Origin: Micrasema longulum
Taxonomy: Eukaryota; Arthropoda; Insecta; Trichoptera; Brachycentridae
DNA: 64,000 bases
Reading direction: 5' to 3'
NCBI GenBank assembly: GCA_022494885.1
Contig: JAGVSM010001691.1
Span: 1-64,000 of the forward strand
The position numbers were made by a program, and so were the translations under genes. Every line of letters begins with the position of its first letter. Positions within the stretch are counted from its first letter, which is position 1. This document shows positions 25,301-40,300 of this stretch, in pieces. The notes beneath the pieces were generated by a model, which worked only from the letters and a program-made list of their open reading frames with translations, was not told where the DNA came from and did not search any database.

Positions 25301-28300
25301 TTTAATTTTGGGGGCATTTTTCATCGATTTGTAAATAACTCACTATTGGAAAATGGGCATCAAGTTGTGGTAGAGCGAGGTTCGAGCCTCGCGCCTCTGA
25401 CCCGAGAGTCCGTGACACTAGACTAGCCACGGGACCACAATCCGGCTACGTATAATTCGTTACCATAGCTGCGACTTTGGCCATCAGTTTACTATGAAAA
25501 TTATATTTATATGTATTTTTTTTTCGGATTAAAAAAAAAATATTTACAATAAAGTGATGGGTATAATATGTAACTTTTATGTAAGTAAATTAATTATAAT
25601 GTTATATACGAAAAAATTGTTACAATGACAAAACTTTCAATGTATAATAAATACAACAAAAACAAACCATCACGCCGTTTACCCGTAAGGATAGCTAGAG
25701 AGAATTGAACGCCATATCACTCTGTCTTTGCACGCAGATCTCGCTTTTTGTAAATTTATACATCTTCTCATGCACGTGCGCCGATTATTCCGACCTCTGA
25801 CACGTCAATGAAAGCTCGGTCTTCCTCTATTTCTGCATCCATCAACTATAAATAATCTTTTTAGCCGACTTTCGCTGTATTCACTCTAAATGTCCGAACC
25901 AACGCAGAGCGCCTTTCTTGATTTGGCGATAATGCTTATCTCAGCCTTTCACAATGTACTTTAAAAAGTAATGAATCGTTTAAAATGGCTCCAAAATTGA
26001 AATGCTTGGGTAAATCAAGCTAAAATGATTATGTGCTGCAGTTAAATAATCAAAATAATACATGTAAAAACAGAAGTGAGCATTGCAATGTTTTCAGTTC
26101 TAAAAAAAAGTTTTTTTTATTTCAGTTTTCTTTTTGTATCCCATTTTTTCTTATATCAATGATGGTTTTCAATTTAATATTATAAAAAATTAACAGAGTG
26201 AACTAAATGAAACTATTTATCAACCTGACATTTTCGTTTGATTATAAAAATATGTTTTTCCGACGAAAACAATAATATCTTTTTTTTTCTCCTGAGATAA
26301 TTTAAGTGAAAAGGTATACATTTTAAAAAATATACTCTATTTTACTAGTTAATAAGAAATATAAACCATTGTTTGGCTCTGCCTTTAAACTGTAGGGTGA
26401 AATTTATTATTTAAAATATGCGGGCTCTTTGATTCTGGCAAATATTTTTTTTAGGTTGGTAGTACAGTCACGACTATCACTGTCAAATTTTACTGTCGTG
26501 TCAAATTGTGTCAATTTTCATGTTAATATCTGCCTTTGTCCAATAATTGTGCATGTGTTTTGGGAACAGCAAAAAGTTAATTTAACGATTTTTAAAATGT
26601 CTGATTTTGTTGAGCAAAGAAGTTGCATTAAATTTTGTTTTTGGAATGAAATTTCTGCTGCAGAAACTTTGAGAATGTTCCAGAAGACCTTTGGTGATTA
26701 GGTTATGTCACAAAAAATGCTTACAAGTGGTATAAACAATTCATAGATGGCAGAGAAAGCGTTGAACAAAAAATATATTTTTGATCACAGTATTATATTT
26801 ACTTAAACAAATTAATTTATTTTATTTATTCAAATCCTCGAGTACAAAGAATAAGTATGTTGGCGAACTTATTGCTAAAAGCAATATCTTCCAGCCAACC
26901 AAAAAACAGACTGGTCAAAAGAAGAGTTGGTCAAAAATTTGTACTAAAAAACGAAAATATTCATCAAAAGATACATACATGAAAAAACCCAATTAATTAA
27001 AAATAACAGCTGTTTTATAATGGAAAGACAAGGCTTGCACATATCAACTTAAATAAACATAATGTTATGCACATTAAATCATGAAGAATGTGGAATCAGA
27101 TAATGAGTTTAGAAGGAGAGAGAAAAAGGAACCAAGGAATGAAAAGGAATAAAAGAGATATTTTAAAAAACAATTAAATACAGGGAGGTCAGGATTCTAA
27201 GGATATATTGTAATGTTTTAGGCGTTTCTTAAAGAAAGCTAGAGAAGGTACTTTTTAACAAATATAAATTCGTAGTCATTAAAAATTTAGCTATAAAGGT
27301 AAGGTCGATTTTATAAGAGATCTATAATTTTCATGTTCTGAATTGTTGGAAGAAAATCCTTATAAATCGGAGTAGAGGTAAATAATGTTCAACTAACGTT
27401 TTTGTTTGGTAAACATTAACTGTTTCGTTGGTGGAAAAACCACTAACAGTTCATTACTACACAAAAAGTTTTTATATCCGAATATTTTTTGCCCTAATAC
27501 TCCTTAGAATGGGTTTTGAGTACACAGTTCAGTCCAGTAGAGAAACCCACTTTTTACACCTGTTATTCCTCGTCATAAACAGGCTTAGTAACAGTAGCAG
27601 GAGATTATACTAATTCATTTCTAAATATTGACACACTTGGATAACAAAATACACCAATCAAGCGTTCATAACCGCATTACCTTCAAAATACAAGTATAAG
27701 CTTACAATTATATACAATTCAAAACTAATATTTAAAAAAATTGACTACGTGATTGAAGATTGTTTATTTTAATTTTATTTATTTATTTGAATTTTCAATA
27801 CAGCACTGCTGCCAATTACAATTGACATAAATGATAAAATTAGGTATTTACAAAAACATGAAAAAAAAGCACAATAAATTATTAAGGTCCATTGAAACAA
27901 TAGTAAACAAAGATGAATAAGTCGCTAATACACATTATGATACAAAATTAGAGAAGAAGAGTCTTAAATTGGTAATTCCGACTCTCAAAAGATCCACCTC
28001 TCTCGGTAGGCCGTTCAACAGATCAATCATTCTCCCCACAGGCATCAATAACGGTAAATTTGTTCTGCATTCTGGAAGAACAAATGGTCTGTGTTGCCTA
28101 GCTCTTTAATAGTTTCTCAGTACATATAATTTTATGCGCTCCAAAATGTTGAGATAATAAATTAACCCGTCCAGAAGTTTAAAGGCAGAATTAATTGAAA
28201 AAAATAATAATTTAATTCTTAAAATACAGTGTGTTAAAAATACCACGACTCGTAAATCTGATTTGATTCCCTAAAAAAATATCAAGAAAAAGTTTAAAAT

Positions 28301-31300
28301 GAATGGTTTTTCATTTTTTGAAAACAGTGTTGATCAGTATTTATCCGTTTTTGGAATTTACGATTTAAAGATGAGAAAAACGACACTGGATTAGATCAAT
28401 GACGTGATGCGTTTATATTAACCTTGTCATTAAATAGTTCGATTTCTAAAAGTTACTAGATTTTATTATCTTTACAGTATATTACGATATTGACAAAAAG
28501 GTGAAATTTGTGACGATAAAAATGCGTCTGACGCGTCCAACCCTCCAGCGGCTATGGGAAATAAGGGTTACTCAGATTCCCTTCGGACAGCGAGCCCCTG
28601 CCGACTGTCTGCAATACTTCACTACCGTGTCTGGTTCGTATTAGTATGGTATTATTAAATTAAAAAAAAATATATATTTAAGTCGTAAACATGATTATTT
28701 TTACTGTTTGGAGACTGACAGGGAAGTTGACTTTGCCTGCATTTTTTTAATTAATAAAAAATAAATATTTGCGTTCTTATAATTTACGCAAATACTTCAA
28801 TTTTGGGGGTGCTTTTCAACGAGTTGTAAATAAATCAGTATTAGAAAATGGGAATTAAGTTGGGGTAGAGTGGGGTTCGAACCGCGGACCTCTGATCCAT
28901 GAGTCCGCGATACTACGGGACCATTATTTAAATTATTTTTAAAACGCTTAAATTTACCTAATTTAAATTTCTCCAATAGCGTCATTGTGAGAGTCTCTTA
29001 TACTTACCTTTGTTACTAAGTTTCTTAAATGTAAAACCTGAAATTTTCAGTGAGTATAATTAAGTTGATAAATATCAAACGCCAGTATGTCCACCCAATT
29101 TTTAAAAACTTTTGTTATACAAAGTGTTGTGAAAAGAAATATGATCATTTCATTACTATTTAAACATGTTCATATTATTACAATGAAAACACTGTTTAAA
29201 ACTCTGTTTTAATTCAAAAGCTAATAGGTCCACATGGACATAGTGGTGGATTGTTGTGAACATACTGGCGTTTGATATTTATCAACTCAATTATGGTTCA
29301 TAGCGTTCTTTCTGAAATACAACTCTCGTCTAAATGAATTTTCAGAACGTAGATTTAAAAAAAAAAATTTTTTCTAATTTTTTAACGTTTTGGTTAAAGG
29401 TACGTTACAGAGTTTCAACTTTGCTGAGAATGGTCGACACTTAGCTGACCAAAATTACAAAACGTGTGTGAGACAAGGAAAAGGAATGTGTTCCATTGCA
29501 TACGAACCATGTGACGAGGATAGTTTTAGAATTGGACCCAGCTTGGTACAGGGCAATCAATATGGAATGGGTAAGTATTTAATACTATATTCGTATTGTA
29601 CAAAAAGTTACTTTATATTAATTTTGGGATTATGAATATACTACGGTAAAATGTGTCCACTTTTATTTTAAGACTTGTGAAATAATATTTTTGGATAATA
29701 GGTACATAAAAAAAGGTGTTTAAGAACTTCCGTGTTACATAAATATAAATTATTCGGTACTCTAGATAATTGGGCTTAATGAGGTAATGATCAATAAAAT
29801 TCAGCAAATTAGTATTTTTCTAGGAAGAAAAAAGTTACGAAAAATAAAGTAATATTTAATTATATTATATTATTCAGCTTTCGTAACATTAATTATGTAT
29901 TGATACATAATGAATACTACGAAAGCAGTATGTTTGATCAATGTGAGTACTTTTATGTTCCAATTAAAAAGGCACTCAAAAAGATAAACATAAATCATGC
30001 GAGTAATAATTAGTATCCCAGGGGGTAGTGGTAAGGTTTTAAAAAAGTTTTTCGAAAGTTTGTTCACTTAAAATAGAAGTAGATTGGATAAATGGTAGAA
30101 TACTTCGCGTCAAGCAATTAAAATAGTTACAAGTTTAATCAAAAGAGAAGTAGGATGATAAAGAATCACAATATTTATAAGAAAGTATTTATAAAAAAAA
30201 CGATCATCAGGACCGTGCAACGTAACACCACGTTTATGATTTTCGTTTTCATAATACAGTAATTTTTATGTTTCCAACCTTTTTTTGACCAGGGACCGCA
30301 TTGATTTCTTTATTGTTAGCAGGGACCACAAGGTTCAAGAAAAATAAACTGTGTCAATCTAAAAATATACTTCAACCGAAACTTTCAATATATTTGTTAA
30401 ACTCAAAAGTAACATGCATTAACAGTGCTATTATACATAATAGAAAACACAACAGTTGAATCAATGTGAACTTGCATATTCTTCACAAGTTCGGTAATCC
30501 TAGGGCTAATATTATTGCTCAAAGCTACACGCATATCATCATTTGCTTTAAATTGATCCCTGGCCTTGTTTTTAATTACAAGCAAAACAGAAAACCCCTG
30601 TTTGCATATATGTTGTGAAGAAAAGCACAAGATGGCGCAAGGCAATTTCTCAAATTTTAGTATGTGAAATTGCTTTTTTTATACCAGTTCAAGAGAATCA
30701 GATTCAAATGCGTCCTTACAGTTTCTATCATTTTGAAATTCAATAAGCTCTTCCTGGATTTATTTTACAACTTCCAGCATTAGTGCTAAAAGGGTATCGA
30801 ATCAGTTTTTAGTCAACAGCTTCTGTTTTGTTATATTCTGTGAAGTGATGATTGTATTTATCACCCGACATATGCGCTTTGCCAACGGCGCGGCGCTGCG
30901 TGAGTCGCTGCACTGCCCGCGTAGCAAGGGATTAATAATTTAATAATTTAATTTAAATCGAATATTTTTTTTAAAAACTTTCACGGACCTCTGATTGGAA
31001 ACCAATAATCTAACTAGTAATCAAAGTAAAATGATATGTCACCAAAGTAAAAGATATTTTTCCGAACATCGACGACGTATGAGATTTTATTTTAGATCTG
31101 TTTAATCACGTTTTATTGAACAAAGTTTAAAAAATCATATCGTAAACCCAAATTTTTACAGTTTACAGTGGTCCTGCAGACTTCGGTGGTGGACCAGGAT
31201 TTTTCGGTGGAGGTGGTCCATTTGGGGGAGGTCCTGGAGCGTTTGGTGGCTCTGGTACCGAGTTCATCAATGGGCCGGTTCAAGGAGTTGGAGAAGTTCA

Positions 31301-34300
31301 AGATTCTGGAGATTGTATGATTATTGCTTATAAAAAAAAGAACTTTTTTGACCAGATAATAATGAAAAATACATCTTTAAACTTTTGCGATCTCTTTTAC
31401 AGTGCAAATGGTTGGGGATCCCATAAATGATGATAACGAAATAGTCGGATCGGGAGACGGACTTGTTGCTATGAGATCAGACGATGATAATTCTGTAAGT
31501 CTAAATGACTGATTTTATTATTTTAAGGATTTCATGATTTTTGTAGCTTTCATAAAACAGACTCTCCGGTTTTCATTATTTCCTATTCTGCATAACCTAT
31601 TGACTTGAAATAATGATGGATTTTTTCTTTTTAATATCATCTCGAAATGAGCTTGATAGTAATAATTGTATGGGAGTTTCAAATTATCAGAGGTATTCGA
31701 TTAGAACGAATGGATGCGCGAGTGACTTTTCTTTATACAAACGTATTCCCGTATTTTCACCTTGGATTATGGCAATAGTGCGATGATTTTTTTACACACT
31801 TTGTCCACCTTTGGTGTATTCCTATAGTTTGTTTTTAATTATTTTTGATTAATATTTTTTATAGGAGCTATAGTAGAATTCAAAACCCCGGTCACCTGGT
31901 TTTGAGAATAACAAATGGTTTATTTTTATTTTAGGCCCGAAGAATAGAGTTAAACTACATCGTTGAATCGGTCATTTGAGAAATTCTTTTAGTCAGTCAG
32001 TTTAAACTTTTCAGAAAAGCAGTTTTTTATAGTATTTTAAATGAAATGTTTATATCTAACTTAAATTTAAAAAGTACCTTATATCGTATTATCTTTAAAA
32101 AAAAACATTGGTATCTTAACGGAACAAAGTGCGTTTCAAGTTGATGTCACATCTGCCAAAAACCTGACCAAGGGGTTTATCAAATGAACGATTCAAAATT
32201 TAAGGAGTTCGAGAAAGGATTATAGTGAGAAAGTATAAAGGCGGCCTCCGTGGTGTAGTGGTCAAGACGCTTGACTCACGCACGGAAGGTTTCGGGTTCG
32301 ATTCCCGGTGAGAACACAAAAAATTACAATGTGATTTTTCTCAAGCCTGGGTGTTCTGTGATGTAATTTACCACTGTAATTGGGCCTCCTGGTCTGTTGT
32401 GGTGAAAAAATAAAAAATAAAAAAAATAATACAAAAAAAAGTTCAGCCCTATGGGAAATTGGATATAAAAAATATACTTTTTTACTCTTACGTGCGGTAA
32501 ATATTGTAGCATTAAATTGTATTGTTGTAAAAAAATAGTAAAAATTATTTTAATAAAAACGAACTACTTTGAATGACGTCACAAGTTCTTCCAAATCAAA
32601 CAATGATAAAAATGGCTTAGTTTATTAATAATAATAAATAAAAAAAACACTGAACATCCTCATTAGTAAAGGGTTGTCAGCCGCCGGATTCTGTGAATCT
32701 GAATATAGGACCAAAAGCGTCTAGTTTTATCTGTCGTCTTCCGACGTACGGTAAACAAATATGATAACTATTTAAAAAAAAATAATATCGTGTCAAAACA
32801 AGCTATTTATTTCTGGTGCTCTACCTTTAAAAAAACCTAAACTGGTTCAATTTTAGGGCGCAAAAAACGGGAATGGGAGACCTCTATTTTGTCCATTTTA
32901 GTTAGGCATAATCAGTCCGACATGCAGTCTTTTTTGCACAGTATTCGGGGAGGCATCTGCGAGGGAGTGATAGAAAAACTGTATTCAAATACCTATTCAT
33001 CAAACCGCTCTCCTGACGCATATACTATACATACTCTTAACAAAGTAATCTTCATTGAAATGAAATTGAATGTTCTATACGAAAATGTGTATATTTTTAT
33101 GAGAACATGAAGAATCTTCGCCAGTTTTCTGTAAGTGATGAGAGTTTTTGAAGAAAAAAAAACTATTTTATCTTACATGCAATTGAACTTAATTATGCAG
33201 AAAGAAATAATATAAAAGCACTTTTGTGAAAAGTGTGAATAATCAAGTCTACTCAACATTGGGAATGTTTTTTACTTTGACAAATGATAAATAATGCATA
33301 CATTATATTTTTATAATAAAAAATAATTTAAACATGTATTTGACCAGATTTAATGATTTTAAAAATCTGACTGATCACACGACATATAAGACGTGCATTT
33401 TGCAGAAAACTGCCAGCCCTAGTAAAACTCTGATGTGTGTTTTGACATTATGTGTTGAACGTATTATTTTATATCGATTATGGAGAATCATTTAATACAC
33501 TTAACAAGGTATTTGATTACGAAGAATTACTTTATTAATTTGTTTTGATAACTTAAAAAATAAGTTAACTATGTGTTAAAGGAATTTTGGTCTGACTGAC
33601 CACACAACCTAAAATATGAATTTTGCAGAAAACAGCCAGATCTAATATTGAGTGATACCTCAATCTAACTTTTAATGGTTGAGGTGACATTTTGTATAAA
33701 AACTTTTTATTTTTTATTATAGGTATTTTAAATTATTGAATTTATAAAATTAAAAGGCATACGTAAATATATTCACTTAAATTTATTTTAGAGAACAAGA
33801 TTTCTGGAGGCATCAATATTTTTATCAGCATTTATACGGTAAGATTTTCCTAGTGCTGTGGGTACTTTCTGCAAATTAAGAAATGCCGTTTTCGTGATCA
33901 ATATTATTTTCAGAAGGTTATTATTAAAGTTTTTTGTTTCAAAGTGGCCTAGCTGTTTGTTACAGAATATAGAATTGAACGTAGTTATGCAGAAAGCAGC
34001 CAGTCCACAATTTCGGAAAAATGAAATATTGATGTTATCGGGTGCAGTAAGGTCGATTCTATGTTCTGCTAAAAACAGCCAGACCGCTTTCATATAAAAA
34101 AACTGTATTAATCACCTCCGGAAAAAGGTGTCGATCACAAAAACGGCATTTCTCAATTTGCAGAAAACACCCACAAAACTAGAAAAATCTTATGGTACGT
34201 TAAAAATCTCTTAAACTGGTCAAATACACAATAAGATTCTTGTTTGTAATATATAAAAAAACTTATATATTCATTGTTTATCGTTTGTTAAAGTCAAAAA

Positions 34301-37300
34301 CATTCAAACTTTTGTGTAGATTTTATAATTCACTCTTTTCACAAAATGGCTATTATCTCAGTTTCACTTTTCTATGGCTGGCTGCTTTCTGTATAACTAC
34401 GTTCAATTGACCTTACGGCACCCGATAAAAATATATATATATTTTTCAAAATTTTGAACTGGCTGCTTTCTGCATAACTACATTCAATTGAAAATCACTC
34501 TGTATAATACGGGCCCAGGATCTTAAGTGTCGGATTTTTTTTCATTTTCAGAGTCCACCGGCCTTGTACCAAAACCCCTACAGCCAGTTCTTGAGCTCTT
34601 CTCCCCAGAGTGATACCAACCACGATCTGTGGCGGTACTCTGGATACGGGAATTACGGACAAGGGGTCTCTTCCTTCGGTAGACTTGGTTGCAGGGACCG
34701 CATCGTCACGCCGTGTGATGGAGACGAGTTCTTGGGGGTAAGTGTGTGATCGGTCTTCGTTTGGAGTCCATTATAAAACTTCAGCCAATGAATTGAATGA
34801 ATTTTCAGCCAATGAAAAAATTCAGTGGTGCGGAAAATTTAATACAAACATCTTTTCTTACGTGCTATGAAAATTAGAGCATTTAATTATGCGGCGAAGT
34901 TTCTCAAAAATGTAGTATATTAAAATAAAATTAAAGTAAATTAAAAATATGTTATGATAAAAATGAACTAACAATATTTTGAGTTTGTCCAAATTTTTGT
35001 ATACATGGACTGGATTCAACTCCCGATGACGGATTCAACGACGGATTTTCAGGCGTTGCCTAGTATGCAGGTGAAATAATTCAATAACACGAATCTCACC
35101 CGCATAAATAAAGGTTTCAGCTCTTTAACTTCACAAACATCAACATAAAAAATAATTGTTGGGATATAGATGTTCAAATATGGGCATAGTGGTGAATGTT
35201 AAAAGTGGCCACTTAAACTAGCCAATGACAGGTCATAAGCCCTGTAGATGCCTAGACTTCAATATTGCTTTCTCTAAAATGTTCTATATCTCGGTTGTAA
35301 TATGTTAAAAATGAACTACTTAGATACGTCACAGTTTCAGGCGAATACATATTTAGAATAGCCAATCAATTATAATATGCGTTGCGATAGATTTTCGGTT
35401 TTCGGTTAGCCATGTTTAGCGTGTTTTGAAGTATACGGTGTTCTTCTTTCATCTATTACCGTCAGTGCACCTCCGTATCAGCCAATTTGTCTGTCACCCT
35501 CAATCGAATTTTCCCAATTTTGACTGCGATAGGGTATGTTAGTTCATTAGCTTATTAGTAAACCGGGAGAAGCAAGTCCGACCGGGAGAACAAGAGTAGT
35601 CAGTAATATTTCATTATTCCTGGACTGACCCCGAAGACTTATTCCCTCACCTTTTATGTAATAAATCTATCCAGATACGCTGGAAAAATAAACTATTTTA
35701 AACTATACGAAGTCACGAAAATTAGAAATTTGATTTTATTTACTAGAGAAGACGGCGGCCCCCGTGGTGTAGTGGTCAAGACGCTTGACTCACGCACGGA
35801 AGGTTCCGGGTTCGATTCCCGGTGAGAACACAAAAATTAAAAATGTGATTTTTCTCAAGCCTGGGTGCTCTCTGTGATGTAATTCACCACTGTAATTAGG
35901 CCTCCTGGCCTGTTGTGGTGCAAAAAAAAAAAAAAAAATGTAAAAAAAAAAAAATGTAAAAAAAAAAAATTAGTTAAATTATTAGTTACTCAACTGAATT
36001 TATCGAAAATGTTAGCTTATTATTACTTCTACTAGTTTTAATTGTAAACTGACAAAATGACGTAGACATATTAAAATATGTCCCCTTTGATACATACGAG
36101 TATTAAGCTAAAATTAGTTTCAAAGCAAAATAATTGGACACAATGCGAGTAATCCACAATGCAAAATTAAATTAAATTTGAATAAACTTTTCAAGTATTA
36201 GCAGACACGTTGTGACCACTCTATATTCGCATGTGTGTTCCTCATATTATTTATAAGCTGTTCAGTTAAATATTTATTTATTATTATTATTTCACCTGGA
36301 ATTAAATTTTAATTAAAACACACTTATGTTTTCAATCAACAGTCAATTGACAAAATAAAAAATGTTGATGCATCGTACGTTAATATTTCCTTCTCTAAAA
36401 TAAACATCGATTGTTAAAACGTTGACTTTTATGAAAATCCTCGAGAATTCAACTCCGTATTTTTAACAAAAAATCGACATACCCAGTAAAAATATATTAA
36501 ATACTACATTCATGGTTACTTATTTTCATATTTATTTCAGCAATTTACATTCAGTTAAATGCGCAATATATTTTTTATTTTTATTTTATTTTTTAATTTT
36601 ATTTATTTAATTTTATTTATTTGGGATTTTTACAGACATAACATAAACAAAATAAGTAGAAAAATAGTAACAATACTAGAGCCAATTAAAAAAATCCACT
36701 GTAAATCTAATGACTCTGTTGGCTTATGTATAAGTCACTGCACAACTGTGCTCCGGAATATCTAAGGGAACTATGCATTCCAGATGAACTAGCTGACAGG
36801 CGTCTCACGCTTAGATCAGCTACGTCTACGGCGAGAGGAAAAGTTATTATGCCTCTACGCAAACAGCGCACTAAATTTGGTGAACGCGCATTTGCGGTCG
36901 CAGGCCCTATGGCATGGAATGCTCTCCCAGCAGAGGTGCGAGGCTGTGAAAGTGAAGTGATGTTTCGGGAAAAACTTAAAACCCACTTGTTCTTTAAATC
37001 ATTTGAATAAATCCGTAGCATGTGACAACAAAATAAATTGTTTTAATTGAATTACAAATTCAGAACTTAATTAAATTAATTTAACAATAGAATCACTATG
37101 TAAAGCGCCCTTGAGGTATTTTATTACGAAAATGGCGCTATATAAGTTATCCATAATAATAATAAAGTTAAATAAATTAATTGAGGAAAAGAAGGTTCTT
37201 TTACAATACAAAACTCCATTAAATTAGATAGCATGAATAAACATTTTTTTAAATACATGCAAACATTATTCATGAAAACTCTTTAAATTTTTTGGAATTT

Positions 37301-40300
37301 GGGAATGAATCGTTTTTATTTTAAAACATTTTAACTTAACGTAAATTGTATTCTTTGGCACGGGATTCTGCAGTGAGTAATACATTATTATTTTTTCCTT
37401 TCTATTACACACGGCTGACCGCCTTTTATAGAATACAAGAATGAACAAAATTAAATATATGCTCCGCGGAGCATCTTCTCAAAATTCACACACTCAAGGA
37501 ATCACCATAACTTTCAAAGATTTATTTCTACGATATCTGTTACTGTTGATATTTTCTATATTATTTTGGTTATTAATCAAATCAAATACAAATGTGTTTG
37601 TTTATAACCATGAAATATTTGATAAATAAATACAATTAATTAAACCAAAAAATTAATACAATTCCTTGCAAATGTATTTATTATACATACAACCTAAGCC
37701 CATTACAACAGTTATATAAAGAAATATGTGTACAAGAAACTGTCCAAAAAGAACAAGAAACCATTTTGTAAAAGACAAACAAGAGCAATAAAATAATGGC
37801 ACAAAATATATTCATCAACACGATTAATATCTAAGACTTAAAATTAAAAATTAAATATTAAAAAATGTTTACTATGAAATGAACGAAGTATATTTGTAGT
37901 ATTCTCTATTCTACACAGCCACAGGGTGGTCCGGAAAACTTTAATTACACTCTCGTCGTTTAATTACAAACTTGTCACCTGAATAGTGGGTATAGGGGAG
38001 GGGATATCAAGGTGTGTGTATGCGAGAGGGTGAGGGTGTGTGTGTGAGGGTGAGTGGCAGGGAGTACTATCTTGTACTCCTTTTAAATTTGCATTAACAT
38101 TCGTGACAGTAATTCGAGTAGACGAAATCGCGAGCACACATGTTAACGATTTTTTACAGACATGAAGCTTTGAATATTTTGTCTATTGTCTATTTAAAAA
38201 TATTGTTTTTGTGGAGTGTTCATTTTATTTTATTTGTTTTGGTTTACAAACAATACATACGACAGTGGTATAATAATCACAACTTGTTATATTATTAATA
38301 TTTAAAGCATTGACTTTGTGGTCAAACTTTTTACCAAATGTTATTAAATATTATTTAAATATTATATTTGCATATAACTACTTACCGACTTTTCTATGTC
38401 TAACGGTTTCGAAAAGTCCCATCTCTTCATCAGGACACTAATTATACATAATGTTTTAATCCCACCATACACCTTCACCATCGTAATTGAACGAAAAAAA
38501 ATACCTACGTGCTGGTAGGACACTTGCTATTAGAAACTGATGTTTCGGTGATTCAGCTATTTTTTTTTCGAAGTAGATACTTAAAGTGTACATTCTTAAA
38601 GTCAGTTAATTTATAAACATAGTTAATATAAATATAATTTAAAAAAAAATAAATTGTTGCTCAGTGTAGTGTTTATAAAAATCAGAAAACGCCATGTAAA
38701 TGCGTTGTAAATGCCTGGACTTTTTTGGGATTTTGGTCAATCATTTTTTACGGTTTTCACTTAAATACTGTTATTCCAAAGGAACTGACTTACAATAAAA
38801 AAATTTTGCAAGTCTCTAATTTAAAAATCGTTTTATGCTCTGTTCGCTTTTTAGATTAATGGTTTTCAAGTTGTTAATATTTTTATCATCAATTATAGCG
38901 GGGGGTAATTTACTTTGTACTAAGGTATTAAGGCAAATTTGAAACTTAAATATTTGACCTTTTTTATCATTGACATATCGAGGACTGACAGAATGCAGTA
39001 AGTCAACAGTTTTTATACATATCAAATATTTTTTAATATAGGTGCAAAATTTTGATTTCAAATTTAATGTTATGCCTAGACTAAAGATTACTATTTTAAA
39101 GCTTTACAAAAAAGAACAAAATTGTGGGAGAAATAATGCGTTAAAACAATAAAAAAACTTTAAACGCGATTACCTCGGAACTTGTTTTAATTACTTAATG
39201 CATTCTGTCAGTAAAGCCTCGATATTATAAATCGTAATACTGTAATCAATATATTGTGTTTTATCTGCAGGCTTATTCTGTCACAATTTCGATTCGTAAG
39301 TTTGTTCGTTCTTCATATATCCACCTCACTCTAACGCAATCAAATTTCGTATTTTGCGTGATGGATATATCGTATTTCACCCTCGTTTCCCCTCATACGA
39401 TGCAAATGAATTTACGAAACGAATTAATTAGCATAAGGCCACTGTACTCGATAGAATTTTTCTGGATTTATACCAAAACTATCCATAGTGGAAAAAAACA
39501 TTCGTCCGAGGTTCCGGTTTTATTTCAAGCTCAACTCCATTCGTTTTTCGCCCGAACGCAGAAGATTTCATATAACATATTTTAACAACGTACAATGTCG
39601 ATTAATTCATGATAAAATAACTAAAATAAAGTAGAGAGTCACCGACATCTTGGAATATTTTTTCTACCTAATTATATTGATATTTGTTAGGTAGTTATTT
39701 GATAGTTTCGATGACACCAAATTGCTTGCTTTAGAAAGTAAATTGTGATATTAATCGTTGCCAATTACTATGTACGGCGAGATTGCTGTGATTTATATGT
39801 AACGTATAAATAAAATGTAGAACGAACCCGTTCTGAGAGATAGATAATAATATTAGTATATTGAGACACTTGAGCCACTAAATTAACGGTTTAGTTGCTC
39901 TAGAGCAGTCTTTGCCGACATTTTGTAAAGACAGACTATTACAAGATCAAATTTAACTTATTTCAACATGTACATTTTTTTTTTAAATAAAGAAATCGAA
40001 TTGAATTCACAATTTAATTTTGAAATAAAATTGAATTGAATTTTTAAAAATCTGATCGAGATTATCTTTTTATTGCACTTGCAGATGCCGAGACTACCAG
40101 ACAGTCTTTCTTTGAGAATGAGATTTTTTTCTTTGTATGTAGGCTTCGTTTAGACATATTTATATCCATAGACAGGGTGTGCGTAGGGTTCCTAACTTAA
40201 TCGACCGAAAATTCGGAAGGTAAAATATAAAAACTTAGTTGATCTTTTTATGTTAAAAAATTGTTGTTTTTAATACTTATTTTGTATGACTGTATGTTTT

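Larger units (their letters stand above)
37450..40300. other. last CUB intron, mostly unassigned
   Basis: Apart from the repeat at 38285-38470 and the simple repeat near 38020, nothing recognisable. The 109-codon frame at 39256-39585 has no domain, no splice context and no composition shift that I trust. Confidence 0.45.

Noticed and set aside
33788..34097. Overlapping 101-codon (-) and 79-codon (+) frames
   Set aside because: Both fall in the repeated-motif cluster and have no domain; likely by-products of the repeat.
39256..39585. 109-codon open frame in the last CUB intron
   Set aside because: No domain, no splice sites, no composition shift; the amino-acid content looks random.
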